Shown piece after piece: positions 17,258 through 26,370 of a DNA stretch of 64,000 bases (positions are counted from its first letter, which is position 1; every line of letters starts with the position of its first letter). The stretch spans positions 1 to 64,000 of the forward strand of contig JAUNTQ010000008.1 of assembly GCA_030538605.1 (NCBI GenBank), in the 5' to 3' direction. This stretch comes from Pseudomonadota bacterium. GTDB lineage: Bacteria; Pseudomonadota; Gammaproteobacteria; Burkholderiales; Burkholderiaceae_C. The notes under the pieces are model-generated. The model did no database searches and was not told where the DNA came from. It saw nothing but the letters and a program-made list of their open reading frames with translations. The translations under genes were made by a program, and so were the position numbers.

Positions 17258-20200
17258 GCGAACACCGGCTCCAGCTGCAACTCGGCCGACAGCAGGCGCG
17301 CGCTCGCGTCATCGGGCTGCCACTCGTGCACGTCGGTCAGCTCCAGCGCATCCGCCGCCACGCGCACCAGCGCCGCGTCCTGCGGGTGCAAGTGGTGCGG
17401 CACGAACAGCAGCGGCTCGTCATGCTGCTGCGCCCAGTCCATCAGCCCCACCAGGCGCGCCACGTCCGCGTCCAGCAGCATGCTCGCCAGCTCCTCGCCC
17501 GGCTGCCAGGCCAGCCGCCAGCCATCGCCCAGCCCCGCATACAGGCTGGCCGGGTTGACCCCCTCGCCGCGCTGCGCCGCCCACTGCCTGCGCCGCTGGC
17601 AGCTGCTCGCGTGGTGGTCGGTCGCCATCGGCTCGCCCACCCACACCCAGCCCATGCGCCCGCCCGCCGCGCCGCTCACCGACAGCCGCACGTGACGCGC
17701 CTCGGCCCGCAGAAAATGCACACACACCGCGCCCGACACATCCAGCGCCACGGGCGCCCCCCAGACCACGCCATCGTCCGACAGCTCCGCCGTCACCACC
17801 GCCCCGGCAGGCAGCGCATAGCGCGCCAGCGCCAGCGCCCCCAGCGCACGCACCGCGCCCAGGTCCAGCACCATCTGCGCCGCATCGCCCGCCCAGCCCC
17901 AGCCGCTGGCCGCAGCGCTCTGCACATGGCTGGCCGCCCACGGCTGGTGCACCTCAAACACATACGCATCCTCCGGCACGAACGACGGCGCCGCCCCCGC
18001 GTCGAAATGCACGCTCAGCCCATCGGCCAGCGCCGCCTGGCCACTGGCCGGAATATCGGCCACCGCCGACCACGCGCCGCCGCCGCGCCGCCACTGAAAC
18101 TGCCCCGCCTCCACCGCCAGCGTGAAGGTGTCCCCCAGCGCAAACGCAATCCCCCCCGGCTGCATGCCCAGCGTGACGCCCGCCGCGCCGTAAGCGGGCA
18201 CCGGCGCGCCATCGGTCGGCACCTCGTAATCGGGCAGCACGCCCGACACATCGCCCACCACGCGCCAGGTCTGCACATCCGTGCCATCCACCCCGCCCGC
18301 CAGCCAGGCCGGCCCTGCGCCAACCGTCTGGATCACCGCCTCATCGCCCACGCGGTAGGGCCGCTCGCCGTCCACGCTCTCGATGCGCAGCCGGATCTCG
18401 TCGCCCACGCGCAGCCGCTCCGGGCAGGCCACCACCAGGCCAAAGCCGAACTCCATCGTCGAATAAGGCTTGCCCGTGTCCGTGTCGCGCCGCGCGCTCA
18501 CGTAAGCCTCGTTGGTGAATGCGGGCAGGTAATAGCCATCGGCGTCCACCCACCAGTGGGTGCCGCCGTGGTCAATCCAGCAGCCGCCCGCGTCACCGCT
18601 GCTGGAGTCAGATTTTGGGACGATGCCCGCCAGGGTGCGCACATAGTCCATGCGCGCCAGGTAGCGGCGCGGCAGATCGCTCAGCACCCGCGCAGCCATC
18701 TCCGGAGCCACGTCGCGGCGCACGGCGATCGAGCCGACCGGGCGGCCTCGCACGTAGTCGAACGCCCACTCCACCCCCTGCACCGTCACGGTGATGGTGA
18801 ATGGCGTGTCGTCCGTCGTCCACACCGGCGAGTAGGCGTCGGTAAAACCCTCATCGCCCTCATCCATCGTCGGGCCCAGCGCCGCCGCCACCCCGTTGCG
18901 GCGCACCGCCTCCAGCCGGTAGCTGCGGTCCATCGCGTTGTTCTGGTAGGCATCGCCCACGCGCCCGCCCTGCACTGTGCGGTACGAACCGGGGCTGCCC
19001 ACACCGTCGCTAAAGCCCTTGAGCCATTCCAGCTCATCGCGCATGTCGGTCAACGCCGCGTCCCATTCGGTGGCCGCTGTCGGCACCGTGTAAATCTGCG
19101 CCAGCGCCTCGACAAACTCCGCCACCACCGCATCGGCCAGATCCATGTCCTGCGGCGCCAGCCGCGGCACGCTCGGGCCGGGCAGCGCGTTCGCCGCCAT
19201 GAAGCCGGCGCGCCACTCGTACAGCGCCTCCAGCCGCTGTTGGTATTCGGCATCCAGTGCCATGTCCGCTCCTTCCGTCAGCCCCAGGCATTTCAGCGAC
19301 AGCCGGGGCGCGGGCACGTCACTGCACCGGCAGTCCGCCGGTGGTCGTTTCTGATAGCGGAACGTCACCGTGCGCGGCACCGCGTTGCGCCCCAGGCGAA
19401 AAGGCCGCAGGCACACGCTCGGCACGCCCTCGTCCTCGCCGCGCGGCGCAGGCTCGTACTTGAACGCCCAGCGCCCGCTGTTCGGGGCCGTGGGGTCCAG
19501 GCGCGGCACCGTGAACGCCGCCGCCTCGCTCTCGTAGGGCTGCCCCGTCACCGCCACCGCCAGCGCGCCCGACACATCGCCAGCCACGCTCCAGCGCTCC
19601 GCACCCACCACGTCGTCGTTGATGCAGCGCACCCTGAGCGCCTGCGTCGGCGCGCCCGGCGGCACACGCACATCCGCCAGATCCACCTTGCCCGCCAGCG
19701 CCAGCAGCCACGCCTGGGTGCGCAGCGGCACGTCGATCGCCGCCTGCCCGCCCACCGTGCGGTCGGCCACCACCACGCCCGCCACCTCCACCAGCGCCGA
19801 CGCGGCCAGCGCCAGCAGCAGCTCGTGAAAACTGCGAATCACCGCCTGGCCCGCGCCCTCATCGCCATAGGTCTCGGTGGCCACGCCATCCGTCACCGTC
19901 ACCACATAGCCGCCCGTCACGCCATACACCGGCGTGCCCGCCGCCGCCGTGCGCTCCAGCGCCGGCGACAGGCCAAAGCGCCACGCCCCATCCTTGAACT
20001 CGCGCCAGGGCCGGTACACCTGCGGGTCGTGCCCGAACGCAATGCGCGGGCTGTCCTCGGCCAGCGTCTGCTGCGCGCTCAAGGGCAGCCCGCCAAAGTC
20101 CCACTGAGGCCCCGTCTGCACCGCCGTGCCCGCCGGCCAGTCCGCCAGCAGCGCCCACGGTGTCGGCGTGCGCACAAGGCGCGGGGCCACGCTCACCCGC

Positions 20201-20598
20201 ACCGCATTGCCCGCCGCCCCCGGCGTGCGCGCGCGCAGCTGCACCTCGCGCACATCCAGCGCCGCATGCGCGGTGGCCACGCCCAGATCGGCCAGCGTCA
20301 GCGTCAGCTGCTGCAAGGGCGCGCCCGCATCCACCGCCGCCACCGCCAGCCGCCCATTTCCCACCCCCACGAACTGCGGCACCGACGCGCGCGGCACCCC
20401 GCCCGCAGACATGACCTGCACCTGCACCTCGGCCGCCTCGTGCCCCGTGTAAGCCCCCGCCAGCCGCACCCGCCCGCCGCCGCTGCGGTGCGCCGCCACC
20501 CGCTCGATGGCCGTGCTCGCCCGCACGCTGCTGGCCGCCAGCACGGCCGTGCGCGCGAGGTTGTCGCGGCCCGAGAGAAAGCGCTGTACGGAAGGCAT
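17254..20598 (-). CDS. Very large tail-tip protein with a discoidin-like region
   Basis: 1114 residues from the ATG at 20598; an ATG three codons upstream (20607) is possible, and the open frame reaches 20739. No ribosome site decides between them. It is directly downstream of the tape-measure gene, the slot for distal tail proteins. Several beta-rich segments are seen. Near the C-terminus, MVLDLGAVRALGALALARYA, then ELSDDGVVWGAPVALD and HFLRAEARHVRLSVSG, resembles an F5/8-type (discoidin) carbohydrate-binding fold. Repeated phrases WRVVGDVSGVLP and WSVAGDVSGALAV suggest an internally duplicated module. Likely role: tail tip and cell-surface binding. Confidence 0.6.
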   Translation of the reverse strand: MPSVQRFLSGRDNLARTAVLAASSVRASTAIERVAAHRSGGGRVRLAGAYTGHEAAEVQVQVMSAGGVPRASVPQFVGVGNGRLAVAAVDAGAPLQQLTLTLADLGVATAHAALDVREVQLRARTPGAAGNAVRVSVAPRLVRTPTPWALLADWPAGTAVQTGPQWDFGGLPLSAQQTLAEDSPRIAFGHDPQVYRPWREFKDGAWRFGLSPALERTAAAGTPVYGVTGGYVVTVTDGVATETYGDEGAGQAVIRSFHELLLALAASALVEVAGVVVADRTVGGQAAIDVPLRTQAWLLALAGKVDLADVRVPPGAPTQALRVRCINDDVVGAERWSVAGDVSGALAVAVTGQPYESEAAAFTVPRLDPTAPNSGRWAFKYEPAPRGEDEGVPSVCLRPFRLGRNAVPRTVTFRYQKRPPADCRCSDVPAPRLSLKCLGLTEGADMALDAEYQQRLEALYEWRAGFMAANALPGPSVPRLAPQDMDLADAVVAEFVEALAQIYTVPTAATEWDAALTDMRDELEWLKGFSDGVGSPGSYRTVQGGRVGDAYQNNAMDRSYRLEAVRRNGVAAALGPTMDEGDEGFTDAYSPVWTTDDTPFTITVTVQGVEWAFDYVRGRPVGSIAVRRDVAPEMAARVLSDLPRRYLARMDYVRTLAGIVPKSDSSSGDAGGCWIDHGGTHWWVDADGYYLPAFTNEAYVSARRDTDTGKPYSTMEFGFGLVVACPERLRVGDEIRLRIESVDGERPYRVGDEAVIQTVGAGPAWLAGGVDGTDVQTWRVVGDVSGVLPDYEVPTDGAPVPAYGAAGVTLGMQPGGIAFALGDTFTLAVEAGQFQWRRGGGAWSAVADIPASGQAALADGLSVHFDAGAAPSFVPEDAYVFEVHQPWAASHVQSAAASGWGWAGDAAQMVLDLGAVRALGALALARYALPAGAVVTAELSDDGVVWGAPVALDVSGAVCVHFLRAEARHVRLSVSGAAGGRMGWVWVGEPMATDHHASSCQRRRQWAAQRGEGVNPASLYAGLGDGWRLAWQPGEELASMLLDADVARLVGLMDWAQQHDEPLLFVPHHLHPQDAALVRVAADALELTDVHEWQPDDASARLLSAELQLEPVFA

Positions 20599-20710
20599 GC
20601 CCAGCATCGTGCCGACGCGGCGGCGGCAGCGCCAAGCAAAGCGCTTTAAAGATGACTTCGCTGCGCTCCATGATCGGCGCTTGCGCGCCATGACAAATGA
20701 CAAAGCGACC

Positions 20711-20734
20711 GCAGGGCAGGCACGAATGCCCGCG
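20711..20734. repeat. Family-C short palindrome (copy 1)
   Basis: GCAGGGCAGGCACGAATGCC then CGCG. Relatives GCAGGGCAGACATTCATGCC (32090-32109) and GCAGGGCGGGCATTCATGCC (35554-35573) lie in other prophage gaps. Confidence 0.5.
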
Positions 20735-20760
20735 CACACCGCCCCTTCAAGCCGTCGCTT

Positions 20761-20837
20761 TCAGCGGCCGCCCGAGCCGGGGTTCCCCCGGCGACCAGTG
20801 GCGTCCCCCTCAGGGGGAAGGCGACACAGGGGGAGGG
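20761..20837. repeat. Family-A repeat (prophage copy)
   Basis: Read on the minus strand: CCTTCCCCCTGAGGGGGACG, then GTCGCCGGGGGAACCCCGG and CTCGGGCG, closely matching 13420-13487 in host DNA. It fills the 239-base gap between the tape measure and the next tail gene, together with the short palindrome at 20711. No gene is supported in that gap. Confidence 0.6.
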
Positions 20838-23800
20838 TCATCTCGCCAGCCGCGCCAGCTTGCGCATCTCCGGCTCGATCAGGCGCGCCAGCCGCGCCGG
20901 GTCGTTGACGCCATTGGCCGTCAGGTTGATCGTCACCGGGCCCGCGCCGCCACCCGCGCGGCCCGCGCCACCGCCCTCGCTGCCGCCGCGCCCGCCGCCC
21001 TCGCCACGCCCGCCGCGCTCAGGCTCACGCTCACACTCACGCACCTGCTCGCGCCGGCGCTTGCCCTCGGCGGCGGTGATCTGTTCCAGCAGCCCCAGCT
21101 GCTCTTGCAGCAGCGCGATCTCCCGCTGAAACTGCTCCACCGCCGCGCCATCGCCGCGCAGCGTGGCGCGCTCGGCCTCCAGCTGCGCCAGCTGCACCTG
21201 CCGCTCGATCTCGGCACGGTCACGCGCCGCCCGCGCGCGCGCAATCTCCTCCTCGGTGCCATTCAGCTCCAGCAGCCGCAGGCGCAAATCCTCCACCCCC
21301 TTGCCCGCGCCGCTGTTGCGCTGCTCCAGCGCTCGCTGGCGCGCGTCAATGTCCTCGAGCGACTTCGCATACGCATCGGCCAGCCGCCGCAACTCGCCGT
21401 AATAGTTGTTCCAGGCATTGATATACATGCCCCAGCTCATGCCCGCGCTGAAATACTTTTGCAGCGACCCCGCCATCTCCTCGGCATGGCGCGCCGCCTC
21501 ATCGCGGTACTTGCTCGCCTGCGCTGTCGCCGACAGCCAGGTGAACTCGATTGCCTTGGCCGCCTCCTCGTGGGCTTCCTTCGTGTCGCCCGCAGCCTTG
21601 GCCACCTCTTTTTCGGTGTTCGCCAAATCGCGCATCCTCTGCGCCATCACCTCGGCAATCTCTGCCTCCTTCGCCTTGGCCTCGGCCGCCTTGAGCGCCG
21701 CGTCCGCCTCCTCCTTCTTGGCTCCGCTGTACTCACCCAGCGCGATCAGCTCCTGCCGGCGCAGCTCGGCCATCGTCAGCGCCGCATCCGCTTCGGCGCG
21801 CTTGGCTTCGGCCGCCAGCTGCGCCAGCTCGATCTCCAGTGAGCGCATCTGCTGCTGCGCGCGCATCGCCGCCGCCTCATCGCCGCGCGCCTTGGCCACC
21901 TCGTGAATCGCCCGCTGCTGCTCCAGTGCCAGGCGCACGCCCGCGCTTTGCAGATCAATATCGGCCTGCGCATGGCGCTGGCGCGCCACTGCCACCTGCG
22001 CCTGCTTTTGCAGCGCATCGGTATAGCGCTTCGTGGCCGCCTCGGCCTCGGCCATGCTCTTGACAACGGCCTTGCCCGTCTTGTCCGCCTCAACCACGAA
22101 GCCGTTCTGCGCCGCCTGCGCCTTCAGCGCCGCATCGGCCACGCCGCCGCTGGCGGCAATCTGCGCCTCGGCCATGGCCTGCCAGCTTTGCGCCAGCTCG
22201 CGCGCCGTGGCCGCGCCGCTGGCCCGCACCGCGTCGAACGCCTCGCGCGCCACACGCGCGGCCTGCGCCAGCTCGCGCTGCGGCGTCACCCCCAGCTGCC
22301 GCAGCGCCTCCTCCAGCCGCTGGATGCCCGGCAGCTGCCCCTCGATCGCCTGGCGCTGGCGCTCCAGCGCGGCGCGGATGCGCTCCACGCCCTCGGCACC
22401 CACGCGCCCCGCATCCGCCATGCCGTGCAGGCGCTGCGCCAGCAGCTCGATGGCTTGCAGGCTGTCCGCCTTGGGCACCGCCGCCGCAAACGCCATCTCG
22501 ATCGCGCGCGCAGCCGTCTCGGCATCCGCACCTGCGGCCTGCACCCCTGCCGCCACCACATCAATCGCATCCGCCGCATCCTGCGCGCCCTCGCTCACCC
22601 GCCCCAGCGCCTGCGCCGCGTTCACCCCCACACGCGCAAACGCCGCCGACAGGATGCGGTCATTGGCATCGGCCAGCTGCTGCGCCGACAACACCCCTTC
22701 GCGCGCCGCCTCGGCCAGGCCCGCGCGCAACTCGCCCAGCTGCGTGCCGCCCAGCCTGTCCAGCGCCAACTGCCAGGCCTGGCCCACCTGCTCGGCCGTG
22801 GCCACGCCCGTGGCCCGCAAGGCCTCCAGCGCGCGCACAAAACCCGCCGCCCCGGCCGCGTCATCAAAGCGCAGGCTCTCGGCCAGTTTTTTCACCGCGT
22901 CTTCGGCCTTGCCCCCCTCGTCGGTGATGGCCCTGAACGCATCCACCGCCTGCGTGGCCTGCAAGCTCGCCAACTGCTCGGCCGTCTGCCCCACCGCCCC
23001 CGCCAGTTGCTGCTGCGCCTGCGCCGCAGACAGCCACTTGCCCTGCGCCTCATCAAACACCAGCGTGCCCGCCGCCTGCGCGGCGTTGAGTGCTTCCATG
23101 CTGTCCACCGCCACGCCCGTGGCCGTGGCAATCTCGCGCAACCGTTCGGCAATACGTGCGTCTTGCTTTTCCACGCTCGCTGCCAGCTTCGCTTGAAGCT
23201 GCTGCTGGCGGTGAATCTCCATGAACCCCGCGCCAATCTGGGCGAGCTGTGCAATGATCGCCCCATACCCCGCCCCGCGCATCAGCCCCCCCGCGCGCTG
23301 CATGGCCAGCCCCATCGCGCTCACCGCCGTGCCCGCGCGCGTGGCGCTGCCCGCCACCGCATCCTGCGCCTGCACCGTGCTCAAGAGCGCTGCCGCATAG
23401 CCACGCACCGCCGCCAGCGCCCGCAGCCCGAACACCGACACCATCGTCGCCCCCACCGCACCCGCCACGCCCACCAGCGAGTCCAGGTTCTGGCTCAGCA
23501 AGTCGGTCAAGCCCACCAGCATGCGCGTCGCCCCACTCGACTCGTTGGCATTGCGCAGCCACTCGCCCCAGGTGTTGGACAGGCGCGTCAGCGCATCCGC
23601 CAGCGTCGTGCTCATGCCCTCCACGGCATCGCGGTTGGCGTCCACCGTCTGGCGCAGCCCCTCGTTCAGATCGCGCACCGACAGCTTGCCCGTGATGCCC
23701 AGCTGCCGCACCTGCTCGGTCGTCTTGCCCGTGGCCGTGGCAATCGCGTCCACCAGCGTCGGCGTGGCCGCCAGCATCGACTGCCAGCCCTGCGAGTCCA

Positions 23801-25049
23801 GGCGACCCGACTGGATCGACTTGGTGTACGCATCCACCGCGCTCGCCGCCTTGTCCGCGCTCGCCGCGTTGGTCGCCAGCAGATAGCTGTAGCTGTCGGT
23901 GATGTCCAGCACCTCGCCCGTGCTGTAGCCCAGCGCCCGCAGTGCCTCGGCGCTGCGGATGTACATCTCCTGCTGCTCGCCCAGCGCGCGGTACGTCGTG
24001 TTGGCGGTGGCCAGCAGGCGCGACTGCACCAGGTCGAACTCCTCCTCGTCGCGGGTCGCCATGCGGATGCGCTCGGCCATCTGCCCGAAGGCATCGGCCG
24101 TGGCGATGGCACTGCCCGCCATCGCCTTGAGCTTGGCCACTGCAAACAGCGACGCCACCGCCCCCTGCACCACCGTCAGCTTGTTGGCCATGTCGCCCCA
24201 GGCCGCGCCCGACTCGCGCGCGGCCTGCCCGGACTGCTGCGCCGACTCTGCCGCCGCCTCGCCCACGCCGCCATACAGCACCGCCACGCTGCGCAGCTTG
24301 TCGTTGGCCGCGTCCATGCGCTGGTTGACGCGCTCTTGCGCCTGCTGCAACTGCGTGCTCGACAGGCCCGCCGCCTGCATCGCCTGGCGGTTGTCATCCA
24401 GCGCGCGGTTCTGCTCGCCCAGGCGCGCGCTCACCCGGCCCGCCGCCGCCACGCTGCGCTCGTACTCGCCCGTCACGGTCTTTTGCGCCGTGGCCGCCTC
24501 GCGCGTGGCATCGGCGCTGCGCTTGTGCTCGCCCCCCAGCGCCTTCACCTGCGCGCCGGCATCGCGGTAGCCCGCCTCCAGCGCCGTGATCTGCGCGCGC
24601 GCATCGCCCATGCGCTCGCGCAGCAGCGCCGTGTCGCCCCCCGCCTGTTTCGACGCCTCGCCCAGCTCCTTCAGCTCCGCGCGCGCCGCCCCCAGCACAT
24701 CCTTGTACTGCTGCTGCACGTCGCGCGCCGCGTCCAGGCGCGCATCGGCAGCGGCCTCGGCCGCCTCGGCCGCGCGCGCCTGCTCGGCCGCCAGGCGCTC
24801 CACGTCGTCGGCGGCGCCCGCCATCTGCTGCTGCAAGTCGGCCGTGGCGCGCTTGGCCTCGCGAAAGCCGTCAATCAGCGCCTGCTGCTCGGCCAGCTGA
24901 TCCAGCTCATCGGCCAACACCTTGAACTGCGGCGCCGAAGCGTTCGCGCCCTCGCCCAGCTTGCGCACCTCGTCGGCCACCTGGCGCAGGCTGTCCTGCC
25001 CGCTGGCCTCGGCCTCGAGCGTGAGTTTGGCCGTCAGATCGGTTGCCAT
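20838..25049 (-). CDS. Tail tape-measure protein
   Basis: 1403 residues, start ATG at 25049 preceded by GGGAGAA. Almost entirely Ala-rich, heptad-patterned helix with a hydrophobic centre around residues 515-620, as in tape measures that set tail length. The N-terminal third (ADEVRKLGEGANASAPQF onward) and a segment near residues 370-480 (FDLVQSRLLATANTTYRALG, EVLDITDSYSYLLATNAAS, AATPTLVDAIATATGKT) match the tape-measure N-terminal domain of lambda-like and B3-like phages. The C-terminus is Gly/Arg-rich, then ends PARLARLIEPEMRKLARLAR. It lies between the tail tube and tip genes. Confidence 0.9.
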   Translation of the reverse strand: MATDLTAKLTLEAEASGQDSLRQVADEVRKLGEGANASAPQFKVLADELDQLAEQQALIDGFREAKRATADLQQQMAGAADDVERLAAEQARAAEAAEAAADARLDAARDVQQQYKDVLGAARAELKELGEASKQAGGDTALLRERMGDARAQITALEAGYRDAGAQVKALGGEHKRSADATREAATAQKTVTGEYERSVAAAGRVSARLGEQNRALDDNRQAMQAAGLSSTQLQQAQERVNQRMDAANDKLRSVAVLYGGVGEAAAESAQQSGQAARESGAAWGDMANKLTVVQGAVASLFAVAKLKAMAGSAIATADAFGQMAERIRMATRDEEEFDLVQSRLLATANTTYRALGEQQEMYIRSAEALRALGYSTGEVLDITDSYSYLLATNAASADKAASAVDAYTKSIQSGRLDSQGWQSMLAATPTLVDAIATATGKTTEQVRQLGITGKLSVRDLNEGLRQTVDANRDAVEGMSTTLADALTRLSNTWGEWLRNANESSGATRMLVGLTDLLSQNLDSLVGVAGAVGATMVSVFGLRALAAVRGYAAALLSTVQAQDAVAGSATRAGTAVSAMGLAMQRAGGLMRGAGYGAIIAQLAQIGAGFMEIHRQQQLQAKLAASVEKQDARIAERLREIATATGVAVDSMEALNAAQAAGTLVFDEAQGKWLSAAQAQQQLAGAVGQTAEQLASLQATQAVDAFRAITDEGGKAEDAVKKLAESLRFDDAAGAAGFVRALEALRATGVATAEQVGQAWQLALDRLGGTQLGELRAGLAEAAREGVLSAQQLADANDRILSAAFARVGVNAAQALGRVSEGAQDAADAIDVVAAGVQAAGADAETAARAIEMAFAAAVPKADSLQAIELLAQRLHGMADAGRVGAEGVERIRAALERQRQAIEGQLPGIQRLEEALRQLGVTPQRELAQAARVAREAFDAVRASGAATARELAQSWQAMAEAQIAASGGVADAALKAQAAQNGFVVEADKTGKAVVKSMAEAEAATKRYTDALQKQAQVAVARQRHAQADIDLQSAGVRLALEQQRAIHEVAKARGDEAAAMRAQQQMRSLEIELAQLAAEAKRAEADAALTMAELRRQELIALGEYSGAKKEEADAALKAAEAKAKEAEIAEVMAQRMRDLANTEKEVAKAAGDTKEAHEEAAKAIEFTWLSATAQASKYRDEAARHAEEMAGSLQKYFSAGMSWGMYINAWNNYYGELRRLADAYAKSLEDIDARQRALEQRNSGAGKGVEDLRLRLLELNGTEEEIARARAARDRAEIERQVQLAQLEAERATLRGDGAAVEQFQREIALLQEQLGLLEQITAAEGKRRREQVRECEREPERGGRGEGGGRGGSEGGGAGRAGGGAGPVTINLTANGVNDPARLARLIEPEMRKLARLAR

Positions 25050-25077
25050 GCCCGCGTTCTCCCGTTAAATTCGGCCC

Positions 25078-25230
25078 ATGCCTTTTTTCGACATCGTCGT
25101 CACCCTGCTGCTAGGCGGCCTGCTGCTCACCCTGAGCGGCGCAGCCGTAGTCGGCGTGCCCCTGGTGCTGCTGGGCTTCGCCGTGGCTTACGCCCGCATC
25201 TTCTGGCGGCTCTGGCAAGCCTTCCGCTGA
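25078..25230 (+). CDS. Small hydrophobic protein on the antisense strand of the tail operon
   Basis: 50 residues (starts MPFFDIVVTLLLGGLLLTLS, ends RIFWRLWQAFR), too short for a usual cutoff. It has two hydrophobic stretches and an amphipathic Trp/Arg-rich tail. Codon third positions are nearly all G/C, as in real genes here. It runs opposite to the flanking tail genes, and a strong hairpin terminator begins 24 bases after its stop, so it looks like an independent cassette. A weak promoter, TTGCCA (25043) with 16 bases to TTAAAT (25065), would place the transcript start almost at the ATG. Function unknown; membrane exclusion protein is one guess. Confidence 0.5.
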   Translation: MPFFDIVVTLLLGGLLLTLSGAAVVGVPLVLLGFAVAYARIFWRLWQAFR

Positions 25231-25253
25231 CCGCAGGCGGGCAGCACCGCCCC

Positions 25254-25294
25254 AAAAAAAACCGCGCCCGGCCCAATGCCCGGCGCGGTTTTTT
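25254..25294. terminator. Bidirectional hairpin terminator inside the tail region
   Basis: A-run 25254-25261, stem ACCGCGCC (25261-25268) pairing with GGCGCGGT (25282-25289), and T-run to 25294. It would end transcription on both strands: the antisense 50-residue gene from the left, and part of the leftward tail operon from the right, between tail tube and tape measure. Confidence 0.85.
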
Positions 25295-25318
25295 CATGGG
25301 CGCTGAGCCAGCGGTCGG

Positions 25319-26116
25319 CTAATCCAGCTCAGGCATCGTGTCGATGCGCATGAACGGCCCGAAGTCCGCATCCGCCTGCAACTGCGGCACATACAGCGCC
25401 TGCCCGCCCAGCGTCAGCGCGCTGGCCGAATCGCTGATCCAGCCAAAGTCGCCGCTCATGGCCAGGCTGATGCGCGGGATGATCACGCGCACTTTCTGCC
25501 CGTCGCCGTTGATGCCGCTGAACACGATGCCCCGCTCCACATTGCTGCGGCTGAAGGCGGCAATGTTCACGTAGCCCTGGTAGGCATAGTCCACCTTCAG
25601 GGGCTCCTCGTGCGCGGCCGGATGCGCCAGCAGGCGGTAGCGCCCGTGGTCGGCATCGCTCACCTCATAGTGCGTGTCCTCCACGTAGACCACCGGCGTG
25701 CCCGCCGTGCTGTCCTCGATCACCACCGAGCCGGTGCGCGGGTGCTTCAGAAAGAAGTAGTCCCCCGGTGCCAACTCGGGCAGCTGCTCGTCCGTCACCG
25801 TGCCGTCGGCCTTGACCACCGCCTGGCCGAAGAAAGCCTGCGCCAGCGTGCGGCTGTCGAACTGCACCATCTCCAGGCTCACCGCCAGGCTCTTGCTGGT
25901 CTCGATCTCTTTCAGCGTCAGGCGCTGGCCCGAGCAGCTTTCCTTCAGCGTTTCCGTCTCGCGGCTGGGCGTGGCCGTCAGCGTGCGGTTGCCGCAGCCC
26001 ACGCTGTACACGTCCACCAGGTAGCCGTTTTCCGGCCGCCCGCGCTGCGGGTCGAACGTGCCGATGTGCACCGGCCCCTGGCCGTTCCAGATGAGGGAAG
26101 TGGCAGCTTGCGTCAT
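25319..26116 (-). CDS. Major tail (tube) protein
   Basis: 265 residues from the ATG at 26116. This start has AAGGAG nine bases ahead, while the ATG at 26122 is only three bases from it. Sequence TSLIWNGQGPVHIGTFDP, YSVGCGNRTLTATPSRETET and VRVIIPRISLAMSGDFGWIS is typical of tail-tube proteins of B3-like transposable siphophages, which are beta-sandwich proteins stacked into hexamer rings. It stands directly before the tape-measure gene in reading direction, where a tube gene is expected, with a hairpin terminator between them. Confidence 0.75.
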   Translation of the reverse strand: MTQAATSLIWNGQGPVHIGTFDPQRGRPENGYLVDVYSVGCGNRTLTATPSRETETLKESCSGQRLTLKEIETSKSLAVSLEMVQFDSRTLAQAFFGQAVVKADGTVTDEQLPELAPGDYFFLKHPRTGSVVIEDSTAGTPVVYVEDTHYEVSDADHGRYRLLAHPAAHEEPLKVDYAYQGYVNIAAFSRSNVERGIVFSGINGDGQKVRVIIPRISLAMSGDFGWISDSASALTLGGQALYVPQLQADADFGPFMRIDTMPELD

Positions 26117-26122
26117 GGTCAT

Positions 26123-26308
26123 TTACTCCTTGGCCTTCTTGGCCGTTTCGGGTGGCGGGGCCGGCACGGGCGAGGCATCGCGCGCGCTGCCGACGCCGAT
26201 CAGCCAGTCGGCCTTGTGCGCCGGCAGCGACAGCAGCGCGCCGGGCTTGTAGTCGCGCCCCGCGTGGCGGTGCGGGCGCGTGAGTTCGACGGGTTTGGTT
26301 TTTTCCAT
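26123..26308 (-). CDS. Small phage protein beside the tail tube gene
   Basis: 61 residues from the ATG at 26308 (MEKTKPVELTRPHRHAGRDY). The core KPVELTRPHRHAG...PGALLSLPAHKADWLIGVG is the pattern of a small family found next to tail or head-completion genes in many transposable phages; its function is not known. Its TAA stop abuts the tail gene, and its last codons supply that gene's ribosome site. Confidence 0.7.
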   Translation of the reverse strand: MEKTKPVELTRPHRHAGRDYKPGALLSLPAHKADWLIGVGSARDASPVPAPPPETAKKAKE

Positions 26309-26370
26309 GAGGTGCTCCAGTTGAAAAGGTGAAAACACAGATGCCTGGCGTGGGTGGGGTGGCGCGCCCG

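Noticed and set aside
17326..25322. Long plus-strand open frames (about 1100 codons each) opposite the tail-tip and tape-measure genes
   Set aside because: Arg/His/Leu-rich antisense artefacts; the minus-strand frames carry the recognisable tail domains. Only the 50-codon frame at 25078 stands outside a real gene and is kept.
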